A stretch of 43,064 bases of DNA from Poseidonibacter ostreae (GTDB lineage Bacteria; Campylobacterota; Campylobacteria; Campylobacterales; Arcobacteraceae), in assembly GCF_009208075.1 (NCBI RefSeq), contig NZ_WFKJ01000025.1, positions 1 through 43,064 on the forward strand, read 5' to 3'. This document shows, piece after piece, positions 17,787-25,347 of the stretch. Position 1 is the stretch's first letter. The number at the start of each line of letters is the position of its first letter. A program made the position numbers and the translations under genes. The notes beneath the pieces were generated by a model, which searched no databases, was not told the DNA's origin, and saw nothing but the letters and a program-made list of their open reading frames with translations.

Positions 17787-18767
17787 CTACCCCCACAATG
17801 TATTTATAAAAAAGTAATATAATGGTATTCCCAATGAAATATTAAAAGGGAAAGTAATAGCTAAACTTAATGGTAAATATATTCCAGGATTTGCTTGAGG
17901 AACTGAAAGTCTCATTGCTGCTGGAACTGCTATATATGAAGCACTACCACTTAAAAGTGCTAAAAGAAATGCATCACCTTTTGAAAGCTGGAAAAAGTAA
18001 GCTAATGTAAGTGCAACTGAAGCATTTATAATAGGCATTACTAAAGCAAATGCAATTAAAAAGAAACCAACTTTTCTAAGTTCATATATTTTTCTAGCTG
18101 CTACTAGTCCCATATCTAAAAGGAAGAAAGCTAGGAAACCTTTAAATAAAGTTCCAAAAAGTGGCTCCATTGAAGTCCAACCTTTTTCACCTGTTAAAAT
18201 ACCAATAACTAAAGCACCGATTAATAAATATACTGAAGGATTTAAAAATGCTTCTCTTAAAATCTCTTTCCAATCAGTTTTATTCTCTTTGTCACTATTT
18301 TTGTCTTTTGCAAATACAGCAGCAAAAACTAAACCAATTACAATAGCAGGAGATTCCATAAGCGTCATGGCTGCAACCATATAACCACCATATTCTACAC
18401 CCATTGTTTGTAAATATGTAATTCCTGTAATAAAAGTAACTGCAGAAATAGAACCATAAGTTGCTGCAACTGCAATTGCATTATAAGTATCAAGTTTTCT
18501 TTTTAAAATAAAGTAACTATAAATTGGCACAAGCGTTGCCATGAAAATGGCTAATAATAAAGCTTTTAAGACATTTATGTCTAAACCACTTTTAGATAGT
18601 TCATATCCTCCATGTAGTCCTATTGCAATTAATAAATATAATGAAAATAGTTTTGGTAGGGGTTGTGGTATTGATAAATCTGATTTTAGAAAAACAGCAA
18701 GCATTCCTAAAAAAAAGAATAAAATTGGGGGATTTAGAATATTTTGTAAAATTATATCAATATTCAT
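17787..18767 (-). CDS. sbtA: Sodium-dependent bicarbonate transporter, SbtA type
   Basis: A 326-residue membrane protein with about ten hydrophobic helices in two inverted halves. It opens NILNPPILFFFLGMLAVFLKSDL and contains IGLHGGYELSKSG (about 52-64) and GSASYIAVPAAMR near the end, the two unwound-helix substrate-site regions of SbtA. The large cytosolic loop carries EN/DK-rich sequence (about 155-165). SbtA imports bicarbonate with Na+. It is followed 3 bp later by an SbtB-like PII protein and then purK and purE. AAAGGA lies 11 bp before the ATG at 18767. No carboxysome or RuBisCO gene is in the window. Confidence 0.88.
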   Translation of the reverse strand: MNIDIILQNILNPPILFFFLGMLAVFLKSDLSIPQPLPKLFSLYLLIAIGLHGGYELSKSGLDINVLKALLLAIFMATLVPIYSYFILKRKLDTYNAIAVAATYGSISAVTFITGITYLQTMGVEYGGYMVAAMTLMESPAIVIGLVFAAVFAKDKNSDKENKTDWKEILREAFLNPSVYLLIGALVIGILTGEKGWTSMEPLFGTLFKGFLAFFLLDMGLVAARKIYELRKVGFFLIAFALVMPIINASVALTLAYFFQLSKGDAFLLALLSGSASYIAVPAAMRLSVPQANPGIYLPLSLAITFPFNISLGIPLYYFFINTLWG

Positions 18768-18946
18768 TCTTATTAAGTCCTTTAAATAATGTAATTAATC
18801 TATATTGTTTTATAAATTAAAAGATTTTATCTAATTAATAGTTATAATAAATTTAATAAGATATAAGACCTATAACATAGTACTTTACAAGACTATTTAG
18901 CTTTTATTTTATGAAGTTTTTTTTACTTTATTATAAAGTAAAAATA

Positions 18947-18964
18947 TGTCAAGTATATGTCAAG
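18947..18964 (+). promoter_or_regulatory. TGTCAAG tandem operator upstream of the 27-residue peptide gene
   Basis: Two exact 7-bp direct repeats, TGTCAAG at 18947-18953 and 18958-18964, are separated by 4 bp (TATA). They end 69 bp before the ATG of the small open frame at 19034. The same repeat with the same spacing stands at 23708-23725 upstream of the nhaA operon, read in the nhaA direction. This resembles the Pho-box layout of OmpR/PhoB regulators, and the response regulator at 20483-21157 is the likely reader. The site also lies 180 bp upstream of divergent sbtA. Confidence 0.6.
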
Positions 18965-19033
18965 AAAACTACCCTTTTTAACTTTGCAAATATATTCTAA
19001 AATTATATTATATAAAATAAAAAAGGAAAAACA

Positions 19034-19117
19034 ATGGACTTCTTAAGAAATTTAATAATAATAAATTTTGTATTTTTTATAGGATTAGGTGTTTTAAGTA
19101 CTAGTATATCTGGTTAA
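19034..19117 (+). CDS. 27-residue single-pass membrane peptide
   Basis: A short open frame with a good ribosome-binding site (AAAAAGGAAAAACA before the ATG). It encodes a charged N terminus (MDFLRN), about 15 hydrophobic residues (LIIINFVFFIGLGVL) and a short polar tail (STSISG). This is the shape of a small inner-membrane protein. It ends 2 bp from the convergent sensor-kinase gene and is preceded by a TGTCAAG tandem repeat also found upstream of the nhaA-regulator-kinase operon. No family was recognised. A regulator of the kinase, in the manner of MgrB with PhoQ, or an NhaA accessory peptide are hypotheses only. Confidence 0.55.
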   Translation: MDFLRNLIIINFVFFIGLGVLSTSISG

Positions 19118-19119
19118 AA

Positions 19120-20493
19120 TTAAAAATATATACTAAAGATATTATGTGAATCTTTGTATTTGTGTTTTAGCTCAAATCCATGAAGGCTTAATATTTTATT
19201 TACAATATTTAAGCCTAAACCATGTCCTTGAACTTGGTTAGGCTCTCTTGTAAAAGGTTGGATATAATATATTAAATCATTAGAAAGTTTATTTGAAATA
19301 TTTTCAATATAAATTTCATTTTTACTACTATTTATCCTAATTGGAAACTCTATTGCGTATTTCATTGCATTATCAATTAAATTTTTAAGTGAAATTGTTA
19401 AGTAATAAAAATCTCCATTAATATCAAAATCATTTTCAATATCTACTATTACCTTTGACTCATCTACAATAGAAAGTTTTGATAAGGATTCAAGTATTAG
19501 ACTACTTGCTTTAAACTTAGTTATTTTTAAAACTGCAAAATTTAGTTTTTCTCTTTGTAATAGCTTACTTGTAAGCTTTTCTATATCATAAAAAATTGTA
19601 TTTATATCTTTTAATATTTTATTATCTTTATTTTCTAATTTTTCAATTATAAACTTCCCTTTGGCAATTGGGGTTTTTAATTCATGACTTATATTTCTTA
19701 ATAATTCTTCTCTTGAATATATAATATCAGCTTGTTTTTCTAAATAAGAGTTTAAATTTTCTGTTATCACACTAAGTTCATTATTTTCACCAATATCAAC
19801 TTTTATAGTTTTTTCGCTGTTTTTAAAAAGTTGTAAAACACCTTGATTAAGTTTATCAAGCTTATTTTTTATTTCATTTATTATTTTTGATGAAATAATA
19901 AAACTAAATAAAAATAAGATAATAAATAAAATCACTAATTCAAGTTTTATAGTATCTAGAAAATTTTCTCTTTTATTTTGTGTTTGATTTAGTTTATCTT
20001 GTAAGTATTTTATCTCTTTTTCAAGTAATTTTTGAGTATCTATATTTAGCTCTTCAAACTTTTTATTAAACTTATTAAAGTCATTATTTTGATTAATTAC
20101 TAAAGGATAAAGCTCATTTTTTATTAGATTCAACATTGTATCAAAATTAGCAAAAATCAAAACTAGATTCTTTTTTTCTTCTATTGACTCAGAGTTATTT
20201 ATAACTATAGTTTTAAGATTACTTAAACTTATAGAAAGATCACTTGCTTTATTTATTCTTTTATCAACTATTTGTATTTTATCAAAATCAGTAATTATAT
20301 CAAGGACTACCCAAGAGTAAGAATTACTATACTCTTTTAGTTTTTCTACCTTTATTAGTTGGTCATATCTATGATTTTGCTGGTAGTTAATACTATTTAG
20401 ATTATAAATTGTATAAAAAAACACTCCAATAATAAAAGTAACAATTAATAAGATTAAAGAGAAAGATATAAATAGTCGTTTTCTAATTGTCAT
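19120..20493 (-). CDS. Sensor histidine kinase, ArsS-like
   Basis: Starting at ATG 20493 the protein has 457 residues; a longer frame to 20559 lies entirely inside the response regulator gene and is unlikely. TM1 is about 8-30, the periplasmic helical sensor about 31-182 and TM2 about 183-202. A HAMP-like linker follows, then the H-box NISHELKTPIAKG with phospho-accepting His270. The ATPase domain has NLIDNAMKYA and GHGLGLNIV. The HELKTPIAKG form resembles the ArsS acid-sensing kinases of Helicobacter and Campylobacter. It overlaps the regulator gene by 11 bp, and nhaA heads the operon, so pH or Na+ sensing is a reasonable inference. Confidence 0.9.
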   Translation of the reverse strand: MTIRKRLFISFSLILLIVTFIIGVFFYTIYNLNSINYQQNHRYDQLIKVEKLKEYSNSYSWVVLDIITDFDKIQIVDKRINKASDLSISLSNLKTIVINNSESIEEKKNLVLIFANFDTMLNLIKNELYPLVINQNNDFNKFNKKFEELNIDTQKLLEKEIKYLQDKLNQTQNKRENFLDTIKLELVILFIILFLFSFIISSKIINEIKNKLDKLNQGVLQLFKNSEKTIKVDIGENNELSVITENLNSYLEKQADIIYSREELLRNISHELKTPIAKGKFIIEKLENKDNKILKDINTIFYDIEKLTSKLLQREKLNFAVLKITKFKASSLILESLSKLSIVDESKVIVDIENDFDINGDFYYLTISLKNLIDNAMKYAIEFPIRINSSKNEIYIENISNKLSNDLIYYIQPFTREPNQVQGHGLGLNIVNKILSLHGFELKHKYKDSHNIFSIYF

Positions 20494-21157
20494 AAAAAAA
20501 CTTATACCCAATACCCCAAATAGACTTAATATATTTAGGCTCTTTTGAATTATCATCAATTTTATATCTAATATTACTTATATGCATATCTACAGTTCTA
20601 TTTTTTGTATCTTCATTAAGTGAAGTTTTTTTTACTATATCTTCTCTTGAAATAATGTTATTTAAATTATTAATAAAAAGTAAAAATATCTCTTTTTCAA
20701 TTTTAGTAAACTCTATTTCAAGACCACTTAAAAAAACTCTTGAACTATTTATATCAATACTTAAATCATGTATTTTAAGAGAATCTGCTTTGTTATATCT
20801 TTTTAATGTAGCTTCAATTCTTAAAACAAGTTCTCTTGGTTCATAAGGTTTTGAAAGATAATCATCAGTTCCTAGTTCATAACCATAGATTTTATTACCT
20901 ATATCATCTCTTGCAGTTGAAATAATTATTGGTATATTTTTTATCTTTTTTAATTTCTTAAATAGATCAAAACCATCCATATTGGGAAGTCCTAAATCAA
21001 GTATTACTATTGTAAAATCATCTGGATTTTTTTGGAATAACTCTAAGGCATCCATTGGATTTGAAAAAGCACTACAAGAGTAATTATACTCTTGTAAATA
21101 CTCATTTATCAAGTTTTGTAAAACTAAGTCATCTTCAATAAGTAATACTTTTTTCAT
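20483..21157 (-). CDS. OmpR/PhoB-type response regulator
   Basis: A 224-residue protein. The receiver domain has acidic pocket IEDD (7-10), phospho-acceptor D54 in VILDLGLPNMDG and Lys in YLSKPYEPREL. The C-terminal winged helix (about 128-224) contains RTVDMHISNIRYKI and ends SIWGIGYKF, the usual recognition-helix and wing sequences. It lies 16 bp downstream of nhaA and overlaps the kinase gene, so nhaA-regulator-kinase form one operon. The TGTCAAG-N4-TGTCAAG sites at 18947-18964 and 23708-23725 are candidate targets. The name arsR is not given because the pH function is unproven. Confidence 0.92.
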   Translation of the reverse strand: MKKVLLIEDDLVLQNLINEYLQEYNYSCSAFSNPMDALELFQKNPDDFTIVILDLGLPNMDGFDLFKKLKKIKNIPIIISTARDDIGNKIYGYELGTDDYLSKPYEPRELVLRIEATLKRYNKADSLKIHDLSIDINSSRVFLSGLEIEFTKIEKEIFLLFINNLNNIISREDIVKKTSLNEDTKNRTVDMHISNIRYKIDDNSKEPKYIKSIWGIGYKFFYDN

Positions 21158-21173
21158 TCTTTTGCCTTTTTTA

Positions 21174-22508
21174 TTATGATACCTTCTTTGCTATGTATTT
21201 TAACCAAAAAAAGCCAAATAATCCAGCAAATAAGGAAGCACATAATATTCCAACTTTTGCTTGAAAAATAAGTTCAGGTGAGTTTATAAAAGCCAAGTCT
21301 GCAACAAAAATAGACATAGTAAATCCAATACCACCTAAAAAGGAAACACCAAATATTTGGCTCATTGTACTTCCACTTGGAAGTTGTGCTATTTTTAACT
21401 TAATTGCAAGCCAAGATATACCAAATATTCCAATTACTTTTCCTAATACAAGACCTGCGATAATTCCTATAGAAACAGGCTGTAGAACAGTAGAACCAAT
21501 AGAACTAAAATCAATTGCAATACCTGCATTTGCTAAAGCAAAAAGTGGAATAATAATAAGTGCAACAGGTAAATGTAGACTATGTTCTAACCTTGCAGCA
21601 GGTGTTCCAATTTCATCTATTTTATCTTTTATATTTAAAAGTATCGCTTTTTGATTTTCATCTATCATATGATTTTCTTGAATAGGATATTTTTCATACT
21701 CTTCAATCAAGTTTTTTGTATCTTTTGAAAAAGAAGCTGGAGCTCTTTTAGGTTTTGATGGAATTGTAAGTGCAGCTAAAACACCTGCAATTGTTGCGTG
21801 AACTCCAGACTCAAGCATGAAAAACCACATAAATAAACCAACTACAAAATAAGGCAGAATAGCATGAATTCCAAATCTATTTAATACTATCATTATAAAA
21901 AACATAGCTCCAGCTAATCCAAGTGGTAGCATATTTATAGTTTCTGTATAAAAAAGTGCAATTACTAAAACAGCTCCTAAATCATCAACAATTGCAAGTG
22001 CTACTAAAAATGTCACAAGTGCAGTTGGAACTCTTTTTCCTAAAAGAACAAGTGCACTAATAGCAAAAGCAATATCAGTAGCCATTGGAATTCCCCATCC
22101 ATTTGCACCTTGGGCACCTGTATTAAAATATAAATAAATTACTGCAGGAAATACCATTCCTCCAATAGCTGCAAGAATAGGTAACATTGCAACTTTTAAG
22201 TTTGATAATTCACCAGCTGTTATTTCTCTTTTAATTTCAAGACCAATAAGAAAGAAAAAGATTGCCATAAGACCATCATTTATCCAATGGTGTAAAGAGT
22301 GAGATAGAGCCCAAGAACCAACATTGAAATCTATATTAACATGAAAAAAATGTAAATAGCTTTCAGATAATGTAGAATTTGCTAAAATAAGTGCTAAAAT
22401 TGTCATAAATACTAGTATAAGTCCAGTTGTAGTTTGTGCATGTATAAAGTGTTCAAAAGGGGTAGCAATTCTACGAAATGCTTTTTCCCATGGTGCATAT
22501 ATTTTCAT
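21174..22508 (-). CDS. nhaA: Na+/H+ antiporter NhaA
   Basis: A 444-residue membrane protein with the NhaA core. It has GWGIPMATDIAFAI (138-151), the ion-binding aspartate pair D175-D176 in ALAIVDDLGAV, and the conserved Lys region near the C terminus (GGIGFTMSIFVADLAF). NhaA exchanges protons for Na+ or Li+ and sets internal pH in alkaline or salty conditions. The protein is longer than the E. coli form because of a charged cytosolic loop at about 255-315. It heads an operon with a two-component system. An IS30 element now sits 75 bp upstream of its start codon. Confidence 0.95.
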   Translation of the reverse strand: MKIYAPWEKAFRRIATPFEHFIHAQTTTGLILVFMTILALILANSTLSESYLHFFHVNIDFNVGSWALSHSLHHWINDGLMAIFFFLIGLEIKREITAGELSNLKVAMLPILAAIGGMVFPAVIYLYFNTGAQGANGWGIPMATDIAFAISALVLLGKRVPTALVTFLVALAIVDDLGAVLVIALFYTETINMLPLGLAGAMFFIMIVLNRFGIHAILPYFVVGLFMWFFMLESGVHATIAGVLAALTIPSKPKRAPASFSKDTKNLIEEYEKYPIQENHMIDENQKAILLNIKDKIDEIGTPAARLEHSLHLPVALIIIPLFALANAGIAIDFSSIGSTVLQPVSIGIIAGLVLGKVIGIFGISWLAIKLKIAQLPSGSTMSQIFGVSFLGGIGFTMSIFVADLAFINSPELIFQAKVGILCASLFAGLFGFFWLKYIAKKVS

Positions 22509-22580
22509 AATACTCCTAATAATTCGTTTTAGTTAAACTTCTAAGTTGAATGGGCGTATTATTTCAGTAAAGATATTAAG

Positions 22581-22583
22581 TGT
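22581..22583. repeat. Left target-site duplication TGT of the IS30 element
   Basis: TGT directly precedes the left inverted repeat and recurs at 23699-23701 after the right one. A three-base match alone is weak, but its length and position fit the family. Confidence 0.5.
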
Positions 22584-23698
22584 CCCCAATTCAAATCATA
22601 AATGCATAAATTCTAGAAGTAAGGTGTTAAGAAGGGTTAACTAAATATTAGATATCCTTTTTCACCACAAAATAGGAAAATATTTATGAAAAAATTCACA
22701 CAGTTAACCCTAAAAGAACGATATCAAATATCTGCTTATATTAAAGTTGGATACACCCAAAATGACATAGCAAAATTATTAGATAAATCTCAATCAACAA
22801 TAAGTAGAGAGATCAGTAGAAATAGTAAACATAATAAATATCAAGCTGAAGTTGCTGAACAGTTAACTTTTACTAGACACAATAAGAAAAACAAGTTTGT
22901 AAAACTCACCAAAAAAGCTAAAATTTATATTCAAGAGAAATTAAAATTAGATTGGTCTCCAGAACAGATATCAGGTGTTATGAAAAAACAAAAGCTTTCA
23001 TATGCAGTATCTTATGAAACTATATATCGATACATTTACCATAACAAAAGTTGTGGAGGAAGATTATATTTTAGGCTAAGACATAAAAATAAAAAGTATC
23101 ACAAAAGAAGCAGCGATTATAATACTAGAGGTATTATCAAGAATAGAATTTCTATAGATAAAAGACCAAAAATTGTTGAAAGAAAAGCAAGAGTTGGAGA
23201 CTGGGAAATTGATACAGTAATTGGAAAAAATCATAAAGGTGCATTAGTTACTATTGTTGATAGAAAATCAAAGTTTGCACTTATAAAAAAAGTACAAAGT
23301 AAACATGCCAACATCGTTTCTAAAGCTACTATTGATATGTTACTCCCTATAAAAACCTTAACTCATACAATAACATCAGATAATGGAAAGGAGTTTGCTT
23401 ATCATGAAGAAATTTCCAAAGCTTTAGATACAGACTTTTACTTTGCGAATCCATATCATTCATGGGAAAGAGGATTAAATGAGCATACAAATGGTTTAAT
23501 ACGTCAGTATTTACCAAAGAAAACAGACTTTACAAAAGTTGAAGATGGAAAGATTAGATTTATACAAGATAGATTAAACAATCGGCCTAGAAAAGTTCTT
23601 GGATTTAAAACTCCTGCAGAAGTTTTTTATGCTACAATTTTTAAGAAATTATCAGCTTAATTTAGTTGGAGTTTATGCATTTATCTCTTGAATTGGCG
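22584..23698. mobile_element. IS30-family insertion sequence, complete
   Basis: A 1115-bp element with one transposase gene. The terminal inverted repeats are CCAATTCAA-3 bp-ATAAATGCATAAA at the left (about 22586-22614) and its imperfect complement at the right (about 23668-23696), with about 24 of 29 positions matching. TGT flanks both sides (22581-22583 and 23699-23701), consistent with the 2-4 bp target duplications of IS30 elements. The exact outer base is uncertain by 1-2 bp. It lies between nhaA and the operator-like repeat at 23708. Confidence 0.85.
22686..23660 (+). CDS. IS30-family transposase
   Basis: A 324-residue intact DDE transposase. The N-terminal helix-turn-helix (LTLKERYQISAYIKVGYTQNDIAKLL, then SQSTISREI) is the IS30 start. 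The catalytic triad is D176 (in GDWEIDTVIG), D232 (in ITSDNGKEFA) and E266 (in GLNEHTNG), with the usual 33 residues between the last two. No frameshift or stop interrupts it, so the element may be active. AATAGGAAAA precedes the ATG. It binds the terminal repeats at 22584-22614 and 23668-23698 and moves the element through a circular intermediate in studied IS30 members. Confidence 0.95.
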   Translation: MKKFTQLTLKERYQISAYIKVGYTQNDIAKLLDKSQSTISREISRNSKHNKYQAEVAEQLTFTRHNKKNKFVKLTKKAKIYIQEKLKLDWSPEQISGVMKKQKLSYAVSYETIYRYIYHNKSCGGRLYFRLRHKNKKYHKRSSDYNTRGIIKNRISIDKRPKIVERKARVGDWEIDTVIGKNHKGALVTIVDRKSKFALIKKVQSKHANIVSKATIDMLLPIKTLTHTITSDNGKEFAYHEEISKALDTDFYFANPYHSWERGLNEHTNGLIRQYLPKKTDFTKVEDGKIRFIQDRLNNRPRKVLGFKTPAEVFYATIFKKLSA

Positions 23699-23707
23699 TG
23701 TATATTT

Positions 23708-23725
23708 CTTGACAAGTACTTGACA
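23708..23725 (-). promoter_or_regulatory. TGTCAAG tandem operator, former upstream site of the nhaA operon
   Basis: Read on the minus strand (the nhaA direction), this is TGTCAAG-TACT-TGTCAAG: two 7-bp repeats with a 4-bp spacer, matching 18947-18964. If the IS30 element and one TGT copy are removed, the site would end 81 bp before the nhaA start codon, close to the 69 bp seen at the peptide gene. The plus-strand reading also gives two TTGACA hexamers, so a promoter -35 reading is possible, but no gene follows on that strand. Confidence 0.55.
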
Positions 23726-23753
23726 CTTTAGAATTAAGGTATTATTTATAGGC

Positions 23754-23806
23754 AAAAAAAAAGCTTCTAGATAAAAGAACCTAAGTTCAAATATCTAGAA
23801 GCTTTT
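23754..23806 (-). terminator. Rho-independent terminator of the tRNA-Asn cluster
   Basis: A perfect 15-bp stem (AAAAGCTTCTAGATA at 23759-23773, its complement at 23792-23806) with an 18-nt loop is followed on the minus strand by a T9 run (23754-23762). It starts 1 bp beyond the CCA end of the last tRNA. Confidence 0.85.
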
Positions 23807-23807
23807 A

Positions 23808-23882
23808 TGGCTCCGGCACCTGGATTCGAACCAGGGACCAAATGATTAACAGTCATCTACTCTACCACTGAGCTATGCCGGA
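23808..23882 (-). tRNA. tRNA-Asn(GTT), copy 3 of 3 in transcription order
   Basis: A 75-nt minus-strand cloverleaf. The acceptor stem is TCCGGC/GCCGGA, the D-loop region AGCTCAGTGGTAGAG, the anticodon loop CTGTTAA (anticodon GTT) and the T arm GGTTCGAATCC; the CCA end is encoded. It is identical to the copies at 23913 and 24022. Confidence 0.97.
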
Positions 23883-23912
23883 ATGTAAGTATAATTTCTA
23901 AATTTAAAAAGA

Positions 23913-23987
23913 TGGCTCCGGCACCTGGATTCGAACCAGGGACCAAATGATTAACAGTCATCTACTCTACCACTGAGCTATGCCGGA
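23913..23987 (-). tRNA. tRNA-Asn(GTT), copy 2 of 3
   Basis: Identical in all 75 positions to the flanking copies, with anticodon GTT and encoded CCA. It is separated from its neighbours by unrelated AT-rich spacers of 30 and 34 bp. Confidence 0.97.
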
Positions 23988-24021
23988 ATCTAATAAATTT
24001 ATAAAACATTAAAAAGGTTAA

Positions 24022-24096
24022 TGGCTCCGGCACCTGGATTCGAACCAGGGACCAAATGATTAACAGTCATCTACTCTACCACTGAGCTATGCCGGA
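24022..24096 (-). tRNA. tRNA-Asn(GTT), copy 1 of 3
   Basis: The first gene of the cluster, 27 bp downstream of a consensus -10 box. It is identical to the other two copies, with anticodon GTT and encoded CCA. Confidence 0.97.
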
Positions 24097-24123
24097 ATAT
24101 TGATTCCTCTTTAATGGGGTGGA

Positions 24124-24152
24124 ATTATAGTAAAAAATGTATAGTTTGTCAA
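24124..24152 (-). promoter_or_regulatory. Consensus promoter of the tRNA-Asn cluster
   Basis: Minus strand: a perfect -35 TTGACA (24147-24152), a 17-bp spacer and a perfect -10 TATAAT (24124-24129). The same full-consensus layout is found at 39-67. Confidence 0.88.
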
Positions 24153-24241
24153 GCAATTTTTGATTTTTTTTAGAAATTTAGAATTGAATGTTTTTTTTAC
24201 TAATTTTTACTAGTTTTTAGAATATTTTTTTACTTTTAAGA

Positions 24242-24274
24242 TTTTTAAATAGGAATAAAATTCCTATTTAAAAA
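24242..24274 (-). terminator. Hairpin after hemE
   Basis: A perfect 15-bp AT-rich stem (TTTTTAAATAGGAAT / ATTCCTATTTAAAAA) with a 3-base loop begins 5 bp past the hemE stop codon. Neither strand has a U-tract directly after the stem, so it is a weak or non-canonical terminator. Confidence 0.5.
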
Positions 24275-24278
24275 TTGA

Positions 24279-25316
24279 TTATTTTTTAGAAACTCTTTGA
24301 CATTCACTTACAAAGTGCTTTGCATTTTCAACTGGAACATCTGGTAAAATACCATGTCCTAAGTTAAAGATATGTCCCTCACCTTGCATAGTTTCTTGAA
24401 TCTTTTCTACACATTTAGTAGTCTCTTCTTTAGAATAAAGTCTACATGGTTCCATATTTCCTTGAAGAACATACTTTTCACCAAGTTTTGCTTTTGCCAT
24501 TGACATAGGTGTTCCCCAATCAACCCCAAATACATCAAAGTTTCCATATACTCCACCCATATTAATAAATGCAGATACGCCTTTAGGGAACATGATTATA
24601 GGAATATTAGGATATTTTGATTTGATATAATCAGCAATTTCCACCATATATTTCCACGAGAACTCATCATATTTACCTGGTTCAATAGCAGCTGCCCAAG
24701 AATCAAAGATTTGAACAACATCAGCACCCGCTTCAATTTGTTTTATCATATAGAATTTTACAACTTCAGTAACTTTTCTTAAAATTTTATGTAAAAGTTC
24801 AGGATTAGAATACATCATCTTTTTACAAAGATTATATGTTTTAGTTCCTTGTCCTTCAATCATATATGTCGCAAGCGTCCAAGGAGCACCTGTAAAACCA
24901 ATAAGTGCTTTATCCTCTGGCAGTTGTTGCTTTAATAACTTAATAGTTTCATAAACATATGTAAGTTTATCAGCAGCAGCCTCTCCACCTAATAATGCAT
25001 CCACATCAGCTTCGTTTACTATTGGATCTTTAAAAATAGGACCTTCACCTTTAATAAAATCTAAGTGCATTCCCATTTCATTTGGAATAACTAAAATATC
25101 ACTAAATAAAATTGCAGCATCAACACCAACAATATCTAAAGGTTGAATAGTTACTTCAGCAGCTTTTTCTGGGTTATGACAAAGGTTTAGAAAATTTCCA
25201 GCTTCTGCACGAACTTTCATATATTCAGGTAAATATCTACCAGCTTGTCTCATCATCCAAACAGGAGTATAAGGAGTTTCTTTTCTTAAACATGCATCTA
25301 CAAATATTTTTGACAT
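24279..25316 (-). CDS. hemE: Uroporphyrinogen decarboxylase
   Basis: A 345-residue enzyme. It has the N-terminal signature [15 protein letters not shown] (about 18-32) and the second signature [16 protein letters not shown] (about 143-158). Both lie around the active-site cleft. It decarboxylates the four acetate side chains of uroporphyrinogen III to give coproporphyrinogen III in haem synthesis. It is the last gene of a run gyrA-asd-yqhA-hemE, 31 bp after yqhA, and is followed by a hairpin. Its length is normal. Confidence 0.97.
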   Translation of the reverse strand: MSKIFVDACLRKETPYTPVWMMRQAGRYLPEYMKVRAEAGNFLNLCHNPEKAAEVTIQPLDIVGVDAAILFSDILVIPNEMGMHLDFIKGEGPIFKDPIVNEADVDALLGGEAAADKLTYVYETIKLLKQQLPEDKALIGFTGAPWTLATYMIEGQGTKTYNLCKKMMYSNPELLHKILRKVTEVVKFYMIKQIEAGADVVQIFDSWAAAIEPGKYDEFSWKYMVEIADYIKSKYPNIPIIMFPKGVSAFINMGGVYGNFDVFGVDWGTPMSMAKAKLGEKYVLQGNMEPCRLYSKEETTKCVEKIQETMQGEGHIFNLGHGILPDVPVENAKHFVSECQRVSKK

Positions 25317-25347
25317 TTTTATCCTTCTTCTTTAATCTATAAAATTT

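Noticed and set aside
20494-20559. Longer start of the ArsS-like kinase.
   Set aside because: The extra 22 codons lie inside the response regulator gene; ATG 20493 gives the family-like MTIRKRLF start with a normal 11-bp overlap.
23708-23750. Two TTGACA hexamers followed by TATTAT on the plus strand could be a promoter for a small RNA.
   Set aside because: The spacing to the -10 candidates is poor, and the tRNA terminator hairpin follows at once. The direct-repeat reading shared with 18947-18964 explains the bases better.
23808-24096. Three 75-bp identical repeats with 30-34 bp spacers resemble a repeat-spacer array.
   Set aside because: Each repeat folds as a complete tRNA-Asn with CCA end; there are no cas genes.
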